A stretch of 64,000 nucleotides of DNA from Levilinea saccharolytica. Lineage in GTDB: Bacteria > Chloroflexota > Anaerolineae > Anaerolineales > Anaerolineaceae. This document shows positions 7,713 through 16,692 of the stretch, piece after piece (position 1 is the first letter of the stretch; the number at the start of each line of letters is the position of its first letter). A program made the position numbers and the translations under genes. The stretch covers positions 54,235 through 118,234 of the forward strand of contig NZ_LGCM01000046.1 of assembly GCF_001306035.1 (NCBI RefSeq). The letters run 5' to 3'. Below the pieces are notes generated by a model. It was not told where the DNA came from and ran no database searches. It worked only from the letters and a program-made list of their open reading frames with translations.

Positions 7713-8660
7713 ATGACCGATCGTTTTGCTATTGAAATTGTCGACCTTCATAAACAGTTTGGCCGCCAAACCGCTGTGCAGGGCCTCAACCTTCAGGTGC
7801 GCGAAGGTGAAATTTTCAGCCTGCTGGGGCCCAACGGCGCCGGAAAAAGCACCACCATCTCCATCCTCTCCGGCCTCATCGCCCCCACCCGCGGCGAAGT
7901 GACCCTGATGGGTCACCCCCTGCGCACCCAGGCCAACCAGGCGCGCGCATCCCTGGGCGTGGTGCCGCAAGATATCGCCCTCTACCCCGATCTGAGCGCG
8001 CGTGAAAATCTCTATTTTTGGGGGCGCATGTACGGTCTGCGCGGCCAAACGCTGAATCAACGTGTGGCTGATGTGATGGAGCTGATCGGCCTGAGCGAGC
8101 GCCAAAAAGACCGCGTGGGCACCTTTTCCGGCGGGATGAAGCGCCGCGTCAATATCGGCGCCGCCCTGCTGCACCACCCCGACATCGTCGTGCTGGATGA
8201 ACCCACGGTCGGCATTGACCCGCAGAGCCGCCGCCACATCCTCGACAGTGTCAAAGAGCTTAACCGCCTGGGGGCCACCGTGCTGTACACCACTCATTAC
8301 ATGGAAGAAGCCGAAGAGCTTTCGGATCACATCGCCATCATGGATCAAGGCCGCCTGATCGCCCAGGGCACCCACGCCGAGCTGACCCAACTGGTGGGCG
8401 AGCAAACCCGCCTGGTGTTAACCCTCAGCCAGCCCCCCGACGGGGTTCTGGAAGTCTGGCGCCAACTGCCCGGTGTGCAGCAGGTGTGGACCGAGGCCGA
8501 GAACGTCCACCTGCTGGTGGGCGACAGCACCGCGGTGCTGCCCCACCTGTTCGAGACCGCCGCTCAGGCCCACGTCCACATTGTGACCGTCAGCATCCAG
8601 GAACCCAACCTGGAAGCGGTCTTCCTTCACCTCACCGGCCGCGCTCTGCGCGACAGCTAA
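7713..8660 (+). CDS. ABC-2 type exporter, ATP-binding protein
   Basis: A 315-residue ATPase with Walker A GPNGAGKST, Q-loop VVPQDIALYPDLSA, signature FSGGMKRRVNIG, Walker B IVVLDEPTVGID and switch His in YTTHYMEEAEEL. The C-terminal about 90 residues resemble the DrrA/NatA-type extension. It energises the two permeases that follow, 15 and 12 nt apart. Exporters of this arrangement move drugs, lipids or ions; the cargo is unknown. The divergent two-component system probably controls it. Confidence 0.93.
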   Translation: MTDRFAIEIVDLHKQFGRQTAVQGLNLQVREGEIFSLLGPNGAGKSTTISILSGLIAPTRGEVTLMGHPLRTQANQARASLGVVPQDIALYPDLSARENLYFWGRMYGLRGQTLNQRVADVMELIGLSERQKDRVGTFSGGMKRRVNIGAALLHHPDIVVLDEPTVGIDPQSRRHILDSVKELNRLGATVLYTTHYMEEAEELSDHIAIMDQGRLIAQGTHAELTQLVGEQTRLVLTLSQPPDGVLEVWRQLPGVQQVWTEAENVHLLVGDSTAVLPHLFETAAQAHVHIVTVSIQEPNLEAVFLHLTGRALRDS

Positions 8661-8675
8661 AGGGGAGCATACCGA

Positions 8676-9929
8676 ATGAACCTGTTTACGATTGCTCTCA
8701 AAGACCTCACCCGCTCCCTGCGCAGCCTGTTCGCCGTCGGCATGATGGTGGCGGCCCCCTTGATGATTGTAGGCCTGATCTACTTCGCCTTCGGCGGCAT
8801 GTCCAGCGGAGAAACCGCCAAAATCGCGGATGTACGCGTGGCCGTGGTCAACCTGGATACCCCGCCCGCTGGTCAAGACGCCCTGGGCGGCCAACTGCTG
8901 TCTATGCTCCAGGATGAACGCATGCCCGATTGGCTGCTGGCCAGTCCCTACGACAGCGAAGCCGCCGCGCGCAGCGCCGTGCAGCGCCAGGAGATCGCCG
9001 CCGCGGTGATTGTGCCCGCCGATTTCACCGCCCAACTGATGAGCGCGGATGGGCACACCGAGCTGCGCCTGATCCACGATCCCACCCTCAGCATCAGCCC
9101 CACCATCCTGCGCTTGCTGCTCACCCAGTACGCCGACACCGTTTCGGCCATGCGCGTGGCCGTGAATGTGCTGCCGGAGCCCAGCCCCCAGGCGGTGCAG
9201 CCGCTGGTCAGTTCCTACAGCGCCTGGCTCACCGCTTTTCTGAACAACCTCAACCACAGCCCAGAGCCTTATCTTCAGGTGCTCAGCCCCGCCCAGCAGC
9301 AAGACAGCACCAGCGCCACCACCAACCCCATGGCGCGCGTTCTGGGCCTGATCTTTGCCAGCCAATTGGTGTTCTTCTCCTTTTATACGGGGGCTTACAG
9401 CGCCACCTCCTTCCTGACCGAACAGGAAGAGGGCACCTTGCAGCGCCTGTTCACCACCCCCATCCCGCGGGCGGTGATTTTGGGCGGCAAATTCCTCTCA
9501 GTGTTTGTGCTGTGCGTCCTGCAGGCCGCGGTACTGCTGACCGCCGGACGGCTGGCCTTTGGCCAGGGGCTGACCGTGGCAGCCGTGGTGGCGGCCCAGG
9601 TGGCAGCCGCGGGCGGCTTCGGCATCCTGCTGATCTCCTTCATCAAGAGTTCGCGCCAAAGCGGGCCGGTGCTGGGCGGCGGGCTGACCGTGATGGGCAT
9701 GTTGGGCGGGTTATTCACCGCGGCGGTGCCCAACCCACCCGCCTTTATGAACCTGACCGGCCGCCTGGTGCCCCAGGGCTGGGCCTTCACCGCCTGGAAA
9801 CAGGCGCTCAACGGCGCCTCCCTGATGGAAGCCCTGCCCGCCGTGGGCGTGCTCTTTGCCATGGGCGCGGTCTGCTTCGCCGTGGGCGCCTGGCTCTTTA
9901 ACCGCCGCTTCTCTGCCCACACCCTTTAA
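8676..9929 (+). CDS. ABC-2 type exporter permease (first)
   Basis: A 417-residue ABC2_membrane_3-type permease: one helix near residues 20-40, a large extracytoplasmic domain (about 45-215) and five or six helices in the C-terminal half, with the conserved EQEEGTLQRLFTTPIPRAVILGGK loop facing the ATPase shown here in part as EGTLQRLFTTPIP. Start ATG 8676 follows AAAGGGGAG. Likely forms a heterodimer with the next gene product. Confidence 0.9.
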   Translation: MNLFTIALKDLTRSLRSLFAVGMMVAAPLMIVGLIYFAFGGMSSGETAKIADVRVAVVNLDTPPAGQDALGGQLLSMLQDERMPDWLLASPYDSEAAARSAVQRQEIAAAVIVPADFTAQLMSADGHTELRLIHDPTLSISPTILRLLLTQYADTVSAMRVAVNVLPEPSPQAVQPLVSSYSAWLTAFLNNLNHSPEPYLQVLSPAQQQDSTSATTNPMARVLGLIFASQLVFFSFYTGAYSATSFLTEQEEGTLQRLFTTPIPRAVILGGKFLSVFVLCVLQAAVLLTAGRLAFGQGLTVAAVVAAQVAAAGGFGILLISFIKSSRQSGPVLGGGLTVMGMLGGLFTAAVPNPPAFMNLTGRLVPQGWAFTAWKQALNGASLMEALPAVGVLFAMGAVCFAVGAWLFNRRFSAHTL

Positions 9930-9941
9930 ACAGAGGATCTC

Positions 9942-11132
9942 ATGCGTATCCTGTACCTTACCCTCAAAGATTTGTCGCAAATCCTGCGCGATAAAATGTC
10001 CATCCTCTTTCTGGTGTTCATGCCTGTGGTCTTCACCGTGGTCATGAGCATGGCCTACGGCTCCTCTTCCTCCGAAGCGGTGTTAAAGCTGGGTTGGGCC
10101 AACGCCGACCCCAACGGTGCGCTCAGCGCCCACCTGCGCACCTTGCTGGAAGCCGACGGCGGGGTAGAACTGGTGGAGCTAGACCCCGCCCAATTTGACT
10201 CGGCCTCCGAGCGCGTGCGCCGCGGCGAATGGGCCGGAGCGGTGCGCATTCCGGCGGAATTCAGCCAGCTGGCGCTTTCGGGCAGTCAGCCCAACCTGGA
10301 AGTGCTGGCCGATTCTGCCTCAGCCAGCGGACAGGCCGCCGCCCAGATCACCCGCACGGCTTTTGTGCGCGTGATGAGCGCGGCGCAGGCCGCCCTGCAA
10401 ACCGGCGGGGCCGGCGACAGCCGCGAAGCCCTGCTCCAGCGCCTGCAGCGCGCCGTGGACGGCTGGCGCGATCCGGCGCTGTCGGTGGCGGTGGAAAAAG
10501 CCGCCCCCCCGGCCAAGTCAAGCTCCCTGGCCGATCATCCCTACGCCCAAAGCTCCCCCGGCATGATCGTGCAGTTCACCCTTTTTGGGCTGGTCTCCTC
10601 CGCCATGATCGTGGTGCTGGAACGGCGCGGCGGCACTTTGCAGCGCCTGATGACCACCTCCATGCCGCGCAGCGCCGTGTTAGCCGGGCACTTTTTGGCC
10701 ATGTTTGTCACCATCCTCGCTCAGGAAATTTTACTGGTGCTGTTTGGGCAGTTAGCCCTGGGGTTGGACTACTTCTCGCAGCCGCTGGCCGTGGGGCTGA
10801 TCCTGGTGGCGCTGGCCTTATGGGTGGCCAGTTTGGGTCTGCTCATCGGCGCGGCGGTGAAGGGTCAGGAACAAGTGATCCTGTGGGCGATGGTGGCCAT
10901 GTTCGTCTTTTCGGCCGTGGGCGGCGCGTGGTTCCCCTTGGAAGGCGCCGGCCCCACCTTTGCCGCTGTGGGGCGGGTGCTGCCCAGCGCCTGGGCCATG
11001 ACCGGCTTTCAGAATATCCTCCTGCGCGGTCTGGGAGCGCAGGCCGCCCTGCTGCCGGCGGCGGTGTTGGGCGGCTACGCGCTGCTGTTCTTTAGCCTGG
11101 CTGCCTGGCGTTTTCTGCGCAGTGAAGCCTGA
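9942..11132 (+). CDS. ABC-2 type exporter permease (second)
   Basis: A 396-residue paralogue of the previous permease with the same plan: N-terminal helix (ILFLVFMPVVFTVVMSMAYG), extracytoplasmic domain to about residue 200, then six helices and the coupling motif RRGGTLQRLMTTSMPRSAVLAG (central part). It completes a one-ATPase, two-permease exporter. Start ATG 9942 follows AGAGGA. The operon probably ends here: PhzF has its own SD and a 47-nt gap. Confidence 0.9.
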   Translation: MRILYLTLKDLSQILRDKMSILFLVFMPVVFTVVMSMAYGSSSSEAVLKLGWANADPNGALSAHLRTLLEADGGVELVELDPAQFDSASERVRRGEWAGAVRIPAEFSQLALSGSQPNLEVLADSASASGQAAAQITRTAFVRVMSAAQAALQTGGAGDSREALLQRLQRAVDGWRDPALSVAVEKAAPPAKSSSLADHPYAQSSPGMIVQFTLFGLVSSAMIVVLERRGGTLQRLMTTSMPRSAVLAGHFLAMFVTILAQEILLVLFGQLALGLDYFSQPLAVGLILVALALWVASLGLLIGAAVKGQEQVILWAMVAMFVFSAVGGAWFPLEGAGPTFAAVGRVLPSAWAMTGFQNILLRGLGAQAALLPAAVLGGYALLFFSLAAWRFLRSEA

Positions 11133-11179
11133 GAGCGTGCTACAATCTTAACGACCAAATTCCATTGAGGAGGCCGTGC

Positions 11180-11980
11180 ATGTCCCTTCCGTTGTACCAG
11201 GTGGATGCTTTCAGCCCCGTTCCGTTTCGGGGCAACCCTGCCGCTGTCTGTCTGCTGGATCATCCCCGCCCGGATGCGTGGATGGCGGCCCTGGCGGCTG
11301 AGATGAACCTGTCCGAAACCGCTTTTGTGCTGCCCGAAGGTGATGGGTACCGCCTGCGCTGGATGACCCCCAAGGTCGAAGTGCGCCTGTGCGGGCACGC
11401 CACGCTGGCCAGCGCCCACATTCTCTTTGAAACCGGCCAGGCCGGCCCCAACGACACCTTGCATTTCCACACCCTCAGCGGCGAACTGACCGCCCGCCAA
11501 GTGGACGGCTGGATTGAGCTGAACTTCCCCGTCAAAAGCGTGGCCGCCAGCGAAGCGCCCGCGGGCCTGATGGAAGCCCTGGGCGTGCAGCCGGTGTGGG
11601 TCGGCAAAAACGAACAGACCTATCTGGTGGAGGTGGAGGACGAGGAAACCGTGCGCAGCGCCCAACCCAACCACGCCGCCCTGGCCAGCCTGCCGCTGCG
11701 CTACGTGCTGCTCACCAGCCGCGGGCGTTCCGGCGGCGCCTATGACTGCGTTTCGCGCTATTTTGCCCCGGGGGCAGGCGTGGCCGAAGACCCCGTCACT
11801 GGCTCAGCCCACTGCTATGTGATTGACTACTGGGGCCAAAAGCTGGGCAAAGATCAGCTGCTGGCCTACCAGGCTTCAGCCCGCGGCGGCGAATTACGGC
11901 TGGTTCGCCAGGGGGAGCGCGTGCTCATCCGCGGTCAGGCTGTCACCATCTTCCGCGGGGAACTGCTGGCCGCCGACTGA
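11180..11980 (+). CDS. PhzF-family isomerase/epimerase
   Basis: A 266-residue PhzF-like protein (diaminopimelate-epimerase fold, two similar halves). The catalytic Glu lies in AAEMNLSETAFV and the signature EDPVTGSAHC is near residue 205. Members isomerise small metabolites; only phenazine-pathway PhzF has a well known substrate, and no phenazine genes are nearby. Start ATG 11180 is set by GAGGAGG 8-15 nt upstream; an in-frame ATG at 11165 would overlap that SD. The last 87 nt overlap the convergent SDR gene. Confidence 0.9.
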   Translation: MSLPLYQVDAFSPVPFRGNPAAVCLLDHPRPDAWMAALAAEMNLSETAFVLPEGDGYRLRWMTPKVEVRLCGHATLASAHILFETGQAGPNDTLHFHTLSGELTARQVDGWIELNFPVKSVAASEAPAGLMEALGVQPVWVGKNEQTYLVEVEDEETVRSAQPNHAALASLPLRYVLLTSRGRSGGAYDCVSRYFAPGAGVAEDPVTGSAHCYVIDYWGQKLGKDQLLAYQASARGGELRLVRQGERVLIRGQAVTIFRGELLAAD

Positions 11981-12817
11981 GGCCGTCAGCGCTTCGCTCA
12001 ACGCCCACAACTGTTCCGCCGTGTCTTTTTGGTACGAAAGTGCCGAAGACGACACGGCTTTTTTCTTGTCAAAATAGCGCCCGCTGACGCCTTCGACCTC
12101 CGGAGAAGAGGCCAAATAGATGGAGGTCTCCGCGCCCTGCTCCGGAGTAATGGCCGCAACCTGGAACAGGCGGAAGAGCGGGTCAAATAAACCGCCGTTG
12201 CTGCGGCCGAAACGCGTGGCCACAAAGCCCGGATGCAGCGCGTTCACCGTCACCCCGCTGCCCTCCAGGCGGCGCGCCAATTCATAAGTGAAGAGAACAT
12301 TGGCCAGCTTGCTCTGGCTGTAGGCCCCCCAGCTGGAATAGCCGCGCGTCAGTTGAATATCCTGAAGGTTGATCCGCCCGCCCACATGCGCCGCCGAAGA
12401 AACGTTCACAATCCGCGCGGGTGCGCTGGCTTTGAGCATGTCCAGCAGCAGATGGGTGAGCAGGAAATAGTTCAGGTGGTTCAGCGCCAGGGTCATCTCA
12501 ATCCCGTCCGCCGACACCTGGCGGCTGGTGAAGAGCGCCCCGGCGTTGTTGACCAGCACGTCCAGCCGCGGGTTAGCCGCGCGGTATTCCGCCGCCAGCC
12601 GGCGCACTTCGGCCTGGATGGACAGGTCACCCACCAGGGTCTGCACCGGATGGGGCGACTGCGCGCTGATTTCGGCCGCCGCCGCCTGGGTTTTGGTGGG
12701 GTTGCGCCCCACAATCGTCACCCGCGCGCCCATGCGTGCCAGCTCGCGGGCAGTCACCTTGCCGATACCGTCGGTGGCCCCCGTCACGAGAATATATTTG
12801 CCAGATAGATTGGTCAT
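11894..12817 (-). CDS. Short-chain dehydrogenase (retinol-dehydrogenase-like SDR)
   Basis: A 307-residue classical SDR: TGATDGIGKVTARELA cofactor loop, LVNNAGALF, catalytic Ser in VNVSSAAHVGG and YSQSKLANVLF (Tyr-x3-Lys). Closest in style to the WWOX/retinol dehydrogenase group, which reduces or oxidises lipophilic carbonyls/alcohols with NADP(H). Start ATG 12817 has AGGAGAGG upstream. The C-terminal 28 codons run antisense into the PhzF gene, an unusually long tail-to-tail overlap. Confidence 0.9.
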   Translation of the reverse strand: MTNLSGKYILVTGATDGIGKVTARELARMGARVTIVGRNPTKTQAAAAEISAQSPHPVQTLVGDLSIQAEVRRLAAEYRAANPRLDVLVNNAGALFTSRQVSADGIEMTLALNHLNYFLLTHLLLDMLKASAPARIVNVSSAAHVGGRINLQDIQLTRGYSSWGAYSQSKLANVLFTYELARRLEGSGVTVNALHPGFVATRFGRSNGGLFDPLFRLFQVAAITPEQGAETSIYLASSPEVEGVSGRYFDKKKAVSSSALSYQKDTAEQLWALSEALTASVGGQQFPAEDGDSLTADEHALPLANQP

Positions 12818-12911
12818 GCTGCCTCTCCTCATCGTTAAAGTAATCCCATTCTAGCGGGTGTGCGCGCCGCTGACCAGAGCGCAGCCCCGCAAGGTGATAC
12901 AAACCTTACTT

Positions 12912-12950
12912 AAAGCAGCAGGCCGCCCGCTGCGGACGGCCTGCTGTTTC
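12912..12950. terminator. Terminator downstream of the lipoprotein gene
   Basis: CAGCAGGCCG (12916-12925) pairs with CGGCCTGCTG (12937-12946), flanked by A-rich and T-rich ends. It lies 20 nt past the leftward lipoprotein stop codon and may also block antisense reading. Confidence 0.75.
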
Positions 12951-12965
12951 GGTTTTAGGGAAAGC

Positions 12966-14033
12966 TTAGTAGCTGAAATCCGTGATAATCACGTTGGTGA
13001 TGCCCTCATCCTCGCCAGGGCCAATTTCCACTTGCAGCTCACGCTCGCCCTTGGTGAAGGTCAAAATGTACAGAGACTCATCGCTCAATTCATCGGTCAG
13101 TTCCCAACCCCCGTTGACCAGCTCGGTCTTGTAATACTCGGCCAGCACATCCGCCGAATCGGTGCTGTCAAACACGAAGTAACCTTCGTCGGTCTCGCGG
13201 TTGGTGGCGTTGTCGGGAATGGGAATTTCCGACATGCTGGTTTCCTGCTCCTGGCACAGCTCAGGGAAGGCCACCTCAACGCTCTGGTTGATGTCGGTCA
13301 GGTTATATTCCCAGTTCATCTTGCCCGTGCCCGGCTCGCCCGCAATTTCCATCTCGCCCTCGGCCTCGCCGCTGAAGCGGATCACCTGCTCGCCGTCCTG
13401 GGCCACCCAGATCTCAGCCGTAAATTTTTCCATCGAGCCGTAGTAGGTATCCAGGGCTTCCACGGCGTAGTGATTGGTGCTCACCCCGTTGACTTCCACA
13501 CCCTCTTCCAACAGCTCACCCTGGGTGATGGTGGGGAACATTTCTTCCAGGGCAAAGACATAGGCAAAGTCCAGGTGATTCTCTTCGGTGAAGAACACCG
13601 TGCAGGGCGAATCGGTCTCAAAAGTGTCGAGCACATAGGTCTTATCGCCGAACACGTAAATTTCTTCCGTATCCAGACCGGTTTCCAATTCCACCTGCGC
13701 GCCGGTGCGCTTAATATGGTAGGTCAGGTCCGCATTGTTGGCTTCCTGCAGCAGGTCGAGGGTTTCGTTGAGGTCGTTGCCCAGTTCGTTCTTGCCCTCC
13801 GCCGACAGTTTAAAGGTCAGGCGGTAGCTGTCGAGCGTATCCAGGGTGCCGCCCATCGGTTCTGGGGGAGCTTCCTCGCCCTCTTCCGCGGGGGGCGCAT
13901 CCTCCGCCGCGGGGGCAGCCGCCTCAGGGGTCGGTTCTGACGTGGAGGGTTTTCCAAACAGGCTGCAAGCAGACAGCAGCAGCGCAAAAATGCTCAAAAG
14001 GGTCACGATCTTCAAAACACGGGATGTTCGCAT
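12966..14033 (-). CDS. Secreted lipoprotein of unknown function
   Basis: A 355-residue lipoprotein: signal peptide MRTSRVLKIVTLLSIFALLL followed by lipobox LLSAC, then an acidic Pro/Glu/Ala linker to about residue 60, then a domain of alternating beta strands resembling lipid-binding or LolA/LppX-like folds only in general style. Two Cys (PCTVFF and ELCQEQ) may form a disulphide. Start ATG 14033 follows AAGGAGAG. A TATAAT box (14102-14097) lies upstream. Monocistronic with a terminator at 12912-12950. I do not recognise a family. Confidence 0.8.
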   Translation of the reverse strand: MRTSRVLKIVTLLSIFALLLSACSLFGKPSTSEPTPEAAAPAAEDAPPAEEGEEAPPEPMGGTLDTLDSYRLTFKLSAEGKNELGNDLNETLDLLQEANNADLTYHIKRTGAQVELETGLDTEEIYVFGDKTYVLDTFETDSPCTVFFTEENHLDFAYVFALEEMFPTITQGELLEEGVEVNGVSTNHYAVEALDTYYGSMEKFTAEIWVAQDGEQVIRFSGEAEGEMEIAGEPGTGKMNWEYNLTDINQSVEVAFPELCQEQETSMSEIPIPDNATNRETDEGYFVFDSTDSADVLAEYYKTELVNGGWELTDELSDESLYILTFTKGERELQVEIGPGEDEGITNVIITDFSY

Positions 14034-14162
14034 GGTGATTTCTCTCCTTATCCACTCAAGCAACCAGGGCGGCCCAGGGCAGCCGGATTTGCTCTGATTA
14101 TATAACCACAAACGGCCGAAAAAGCCCGCCGTCCCACAAGTCTAATCCTGGTTTAATCCCCC

Positions 14163-14888
14163 CTAAATCCAGCGCAGCCATTCCGACACGGCGCGGTACA
14201 GCCAGGGCGCAGCCACATGGCGGCTCTTGCGCATCACCCAACCCAACACCAAACCCTGCACCAGGGTCAGCCCCAAGCGCAGGGGCAGTTCCGCCGGGAG
14301 AAGCAGCAGGCGCGGCAGTTGGAAGAGGGCAAACAGCACGGCCGCGGCCGCCCAGCCGTAGCGCGCCCCCAGCCAGCCTTCCAGGCGCAGTTGGATATAC
14401 CCGCGAAAAATGGTCTCCTCCGCCAGACAGATCAGCAGCAAATACACCAGCGCCGAAACATCCTCGGTGGACAGGCCGTTCAGCAGGCGAAAAACGCTGC
14501 CGGTCAAAAAGATGGTCAAAAACACCAGGGCCGCCGCCACGCGGATGCCGCCCGCCAGAAAATCTTTGCCCCAGCCCGCGCTGCGCACCGGCTGACGGCG
14601 GGTGAGCAGCGCCGCCGCGAAGGGCAGCACCGCCGCCGCGGCCACAAACAAACGCTGGCCCAAATCCCCAGGGGCCGCCGAAGCCTGCCCGCCGGTCACC
14701 GTGCCGCCGAACACCAAGAACGCAAAGATCAAAATCAGAACAAACAGCGCCAGCGAGACGGTGGCCTCGCGGCGCGGGTATTTAAACACCAGGGGGCGCA
14801 GCTTGAGGCGCGCGCTCATCCCGGCGATCATCATCACCGCCAGCACGCCCAACCATTCGGCAATTTGCAGTAAAAGGGTGCGCTCCAT
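14163..14888 (-). CDS. CPBP-family membrane protein, catalytic histidines apparently lost
   Basis: A 241-residue polytopic protein with the CPBP (Abi/CAAX-protease-like) motif 1 AEETIFRGYIQ around residue 160. In active members a second motif FxxxH and a third HxxxN/D supply metal ligands. Here the matching places read FALFQLPRLL (Gln) and APWLYRAVSEW (no His), so a metalloprotease role is doubtful. It starts 3 nt after the bactofilin stop, so it is the last gene of the leftward cluster. Confidence 0.8.
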   Translation of the reverse strand: MERTLLLQIAEWLGVLAVMMIAGMSARLKLRPLVFKYPRREATVSLALFVLILIFAFLVFGGTVTGGQASAAPGDLGQRLFVAAAAVLPFAAALLTRRQPVRSAGWGKDFLAGGIRVAAALVFLTIFLTGSVFRLLNGLSTEDVSALVYLLLICLAEETIFRGYIQLRLEGWLGARYGWAAAAVLFALFQLPRLLLLPAELPLRLGLTLVQGLVLGWVMRKSRHVAAPWLYRAVSEWLRWI

Positions 14889-14891
14889 GCC

Positions 14892-15323
14892 TTACACCCC
14901 TTCCACCGGCTGGGTGGGAGCGGTGTTGGATTCATCCTCCAGGTTCAACTCCACCTGCTCTTCCATGGTCACCTGCCCGCGCAGGAAGGCGCCCTCTTCG
15001 GTGGCAAAGGCCACCGTGGTCACATCCCCCCACACGCGGCCCGTGGAGCGAATTTCCAGCTTTTCGGACAAAATATTGCCGCGCACAGCCCCCGCCACGA
15101 TGACGGTGTTGGCGCGCAGCGTCTCACAATTCACCCGGCCCGTCTCGCCAATCACCACCAGGCCGCGCACGGTGATTTCGCCTTCAAACGCGCCTTCAAT
15201 GCGCACGCCGCCGCTGCCGCGCAGGTTGCCCTTCCAGTTGATGCCTGGCCCCAGCACAGAGGTCACACGTTCCACCGCCACGGGTTGCGTGGGGGGTTGA
15301 GGGGGGGAGGTTTTTCGAAACAT
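14892..15323 (-). CDS. Bactofilin-family cytoskeletal/scaffold protein
   Basis: A 143-residue protein whose centre (residues about 25-115) is a bactofilin beta-helix: GVRIEGAFEGEITVRGLVVI, NTVIVAGAVRGNI and RSTGRVWGDVTT, with hydrophobic-Gly periodicity. Tails are short, Pro/Thr-rich and acidic. Bactofilins polymerise into membrane-linked filaments and recruit cell-wall or polysaccharide enzymes. Next to a sugar O-acyltransferase this fits envelope work. Start ATG 15323 follows AAGGAGA at a rather long spacing. Confidence 0.88.
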   Translation of the reverse strand: MFRKTSPPQPPTQPVAVERVTSVLGPGINWKGNLRGSGGVRIEGAFEGEITVRGLVVIGETGRVNCETLRANTVIVAGAVRGNILSEKLEIRSTGRVWGDVTTVAFATEEGAFLRGQVTMEEQVELNLEDESNTAPTQPVEGV

Positions 15324-15351
15324 AGGCTGCTGTTCTATCTCCTTCAGAGGG

Positions 15352-16035
15352 TTATTCCGCCGCGGGCCTGGGCGGCCAAATGGTGCCCGCGTACACCCGG
15401 CCTTGCGCCGGAACATCGGCCTTGACGGTGGCGCCGTTGCCCACGCGCGCCCCGCTGCCGATGGTGAGGTTCAAATTGACCGTGGCGCCCATGCCGATCT
15501 GCGCGTGATCTTCCACGCGCACCCCGCCCGCCAGCAGCGCCCCCGGCGAGAGGTTGACACAGCGCCCAATGTGACAATCATGCGACACCACCACGCCCGC
15601 GTTGATGACCGTGCCAAAACCCACGCGTGCTTCGCTGCTGATGTAGCTTTGCGCCAGCACCTGCACACCGCCTTCCAGCACCGCGCTGGGCTCCACACAG
15701 GCGCTGGGATGCACCAGGTTGGGACATTCCAGATGGGCCTGTTCCAGCAAATCGAACACATGCAGCCGCACGCGCACATTGCCGATGCCGCCTACGGCGT
15801 TAGCCGCCAGCCGCAAACCGCGGGCTGCCAAAGCGGGCAGCAGCGCTCCCCCGCCCAACACCGGCGCGCCGTTCACCCGGCTGCCCACCGGCAGACTGTC
15901 GTCCAGCACACCCACCACGGTGTACACCCCCCCGGCGCGCACCAGGTCAATCACCGTTTTGCCGTGGCCGCCGCCGCCAAACACCAGCAGCGCGGGCGGC
16001 TCAAACTGCAATTGCTCCCAGATGGGTGCATCCAT
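15352..16035 (-). CDS. NeuD/PglD-type sugar O- or N-acyltransferase
   Basis: A 227-residue left-handed beta-helix acyltransferase. The N-terminal PglD-like nucleotide/sugar-binding part shows LLVFGGGGHGKTVIDL; the C-terminal half has hexapeptide repeats and the catalytic-site segment VVSHDCHIGRCVNLSPGALL (His in SHDCH). Such enzymes acetylate UDP-aminosugars or sialic acids. The ATG shares one base with the preceding glycosylase stop (TGATG), so the two are coupled. Confidence 0.9.
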   Translation of the reverse strand: MDAPIWEQLQFEPPALLVFGGGGHGKTVIDLVRAGGVYTVVGVLDDSLPVGSRVNGAPVLGGGALLPALAARGLRLAANAVGGIGNVRVRLHVFDLLEQAHLECPNLVHPSACVEPSAVLEGGVQVLAQSYISSEARVGFGTVINAGVVVSHDCHIGRCVNLSPGALLAGGVRVEDHAQIGMGATVNLNLTIGSGARVGNGATVKADVPAQGRVYAGTIWPPRPAAE

Positions 16036-16637
16036 CAGGGCTGCCCTCCGTCTAAATCTGCCGTCCAGCGAAAGCGCCAGGGCAGGCTGAGCCAGGGCTC
16101 AGGCGTTTTGCCCAGCCCCACCCGCGGCCCGGTGACCACCTGCGCCTCCGGGGCCGTCAGCGCGGGTTCAATCCACAATCCCGCCGCCGGACTGCACAGA
16201 TCCGCGCCGTTCAGCGCGCCGTCCACGCCCAGGGCCTGGGTCAGCTTGGCGGGGCCGTCTGTCCAGCGCGCAAAAGGCTGTCCTTTGCGCCGTTCGGCCA
16301 TCACCGCGCGCCCCTCGGCGGGCCAAACCGCGCGCAGCAGCACAGCCGCGGGGAAGCCCTCGGGGCCGGTGACGCAGTTCAGCATCCAGTGCATTCCATA
16401 GGTGAAATAGACATAGGCGCGCCCCGCAGGGCCGTACATCACCGCCGTGCGCGGAGTGCGTCCGCGGCGGGCATGGCAGGCCTGGTCTTCTTCGCCGCGG
16501 TAGGCCTCACATTCCACAATCCAGCCCGAAAGCCGCCGCCCCTCTTCCATGCGCACCAGGCGCGCGCCCAAAAGGCCGCGGGCCACGTCTAAAACCGGGC
16601 GGTCGTAAAAATCGCGAGGGAGCGGGCTGGCGGACAT
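16035..16637 (-). CDS. 3-methyladenine DNA glycosylase (AAG/MPG family)
   Basis: A 200-residue base-excision repair enzyme of the alkyladenine glycosylase family: RDFYDRPVLDVARGLLGARL, the catalytic Glu in GWIVECEAYRGEEDQACHA, VMYGPAGRAYVYFTYGMHWMLN and DGPAKLTQALGV. It flips out and removes alkylated purines. I chose ATG 16637: no SD is present, but TACAAT sits exactly 6 nt upstream, so the mRNA may be leaderless with its own promoter. An alternative ATG lies at 16652. Confidence 0.92.
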   Translation of the reverse strand: MSASPLPRDFYDRPVLDVARGLLGARLVRMEEGRRLSGWIVECEAYRGEEDQACHARRGRTPRTAVMYGPAGRAYVYFTYGMHWMLNCVTGPEGFPAAVLLRAVWPAEGRAVMAERRKGQPFARWTDGPAKLTQALGVDGALNGADLCSPAAGLWIEPALTAPEAQVVTGPRVGLGKTPEPWLSLPWRFRWTADLDGGQP

Positions 16638-16692
16638 GCCTGTATTGTACATGAAAAGCGCCCCAAAATTGGAAACACCCCCCAATGGGCGT

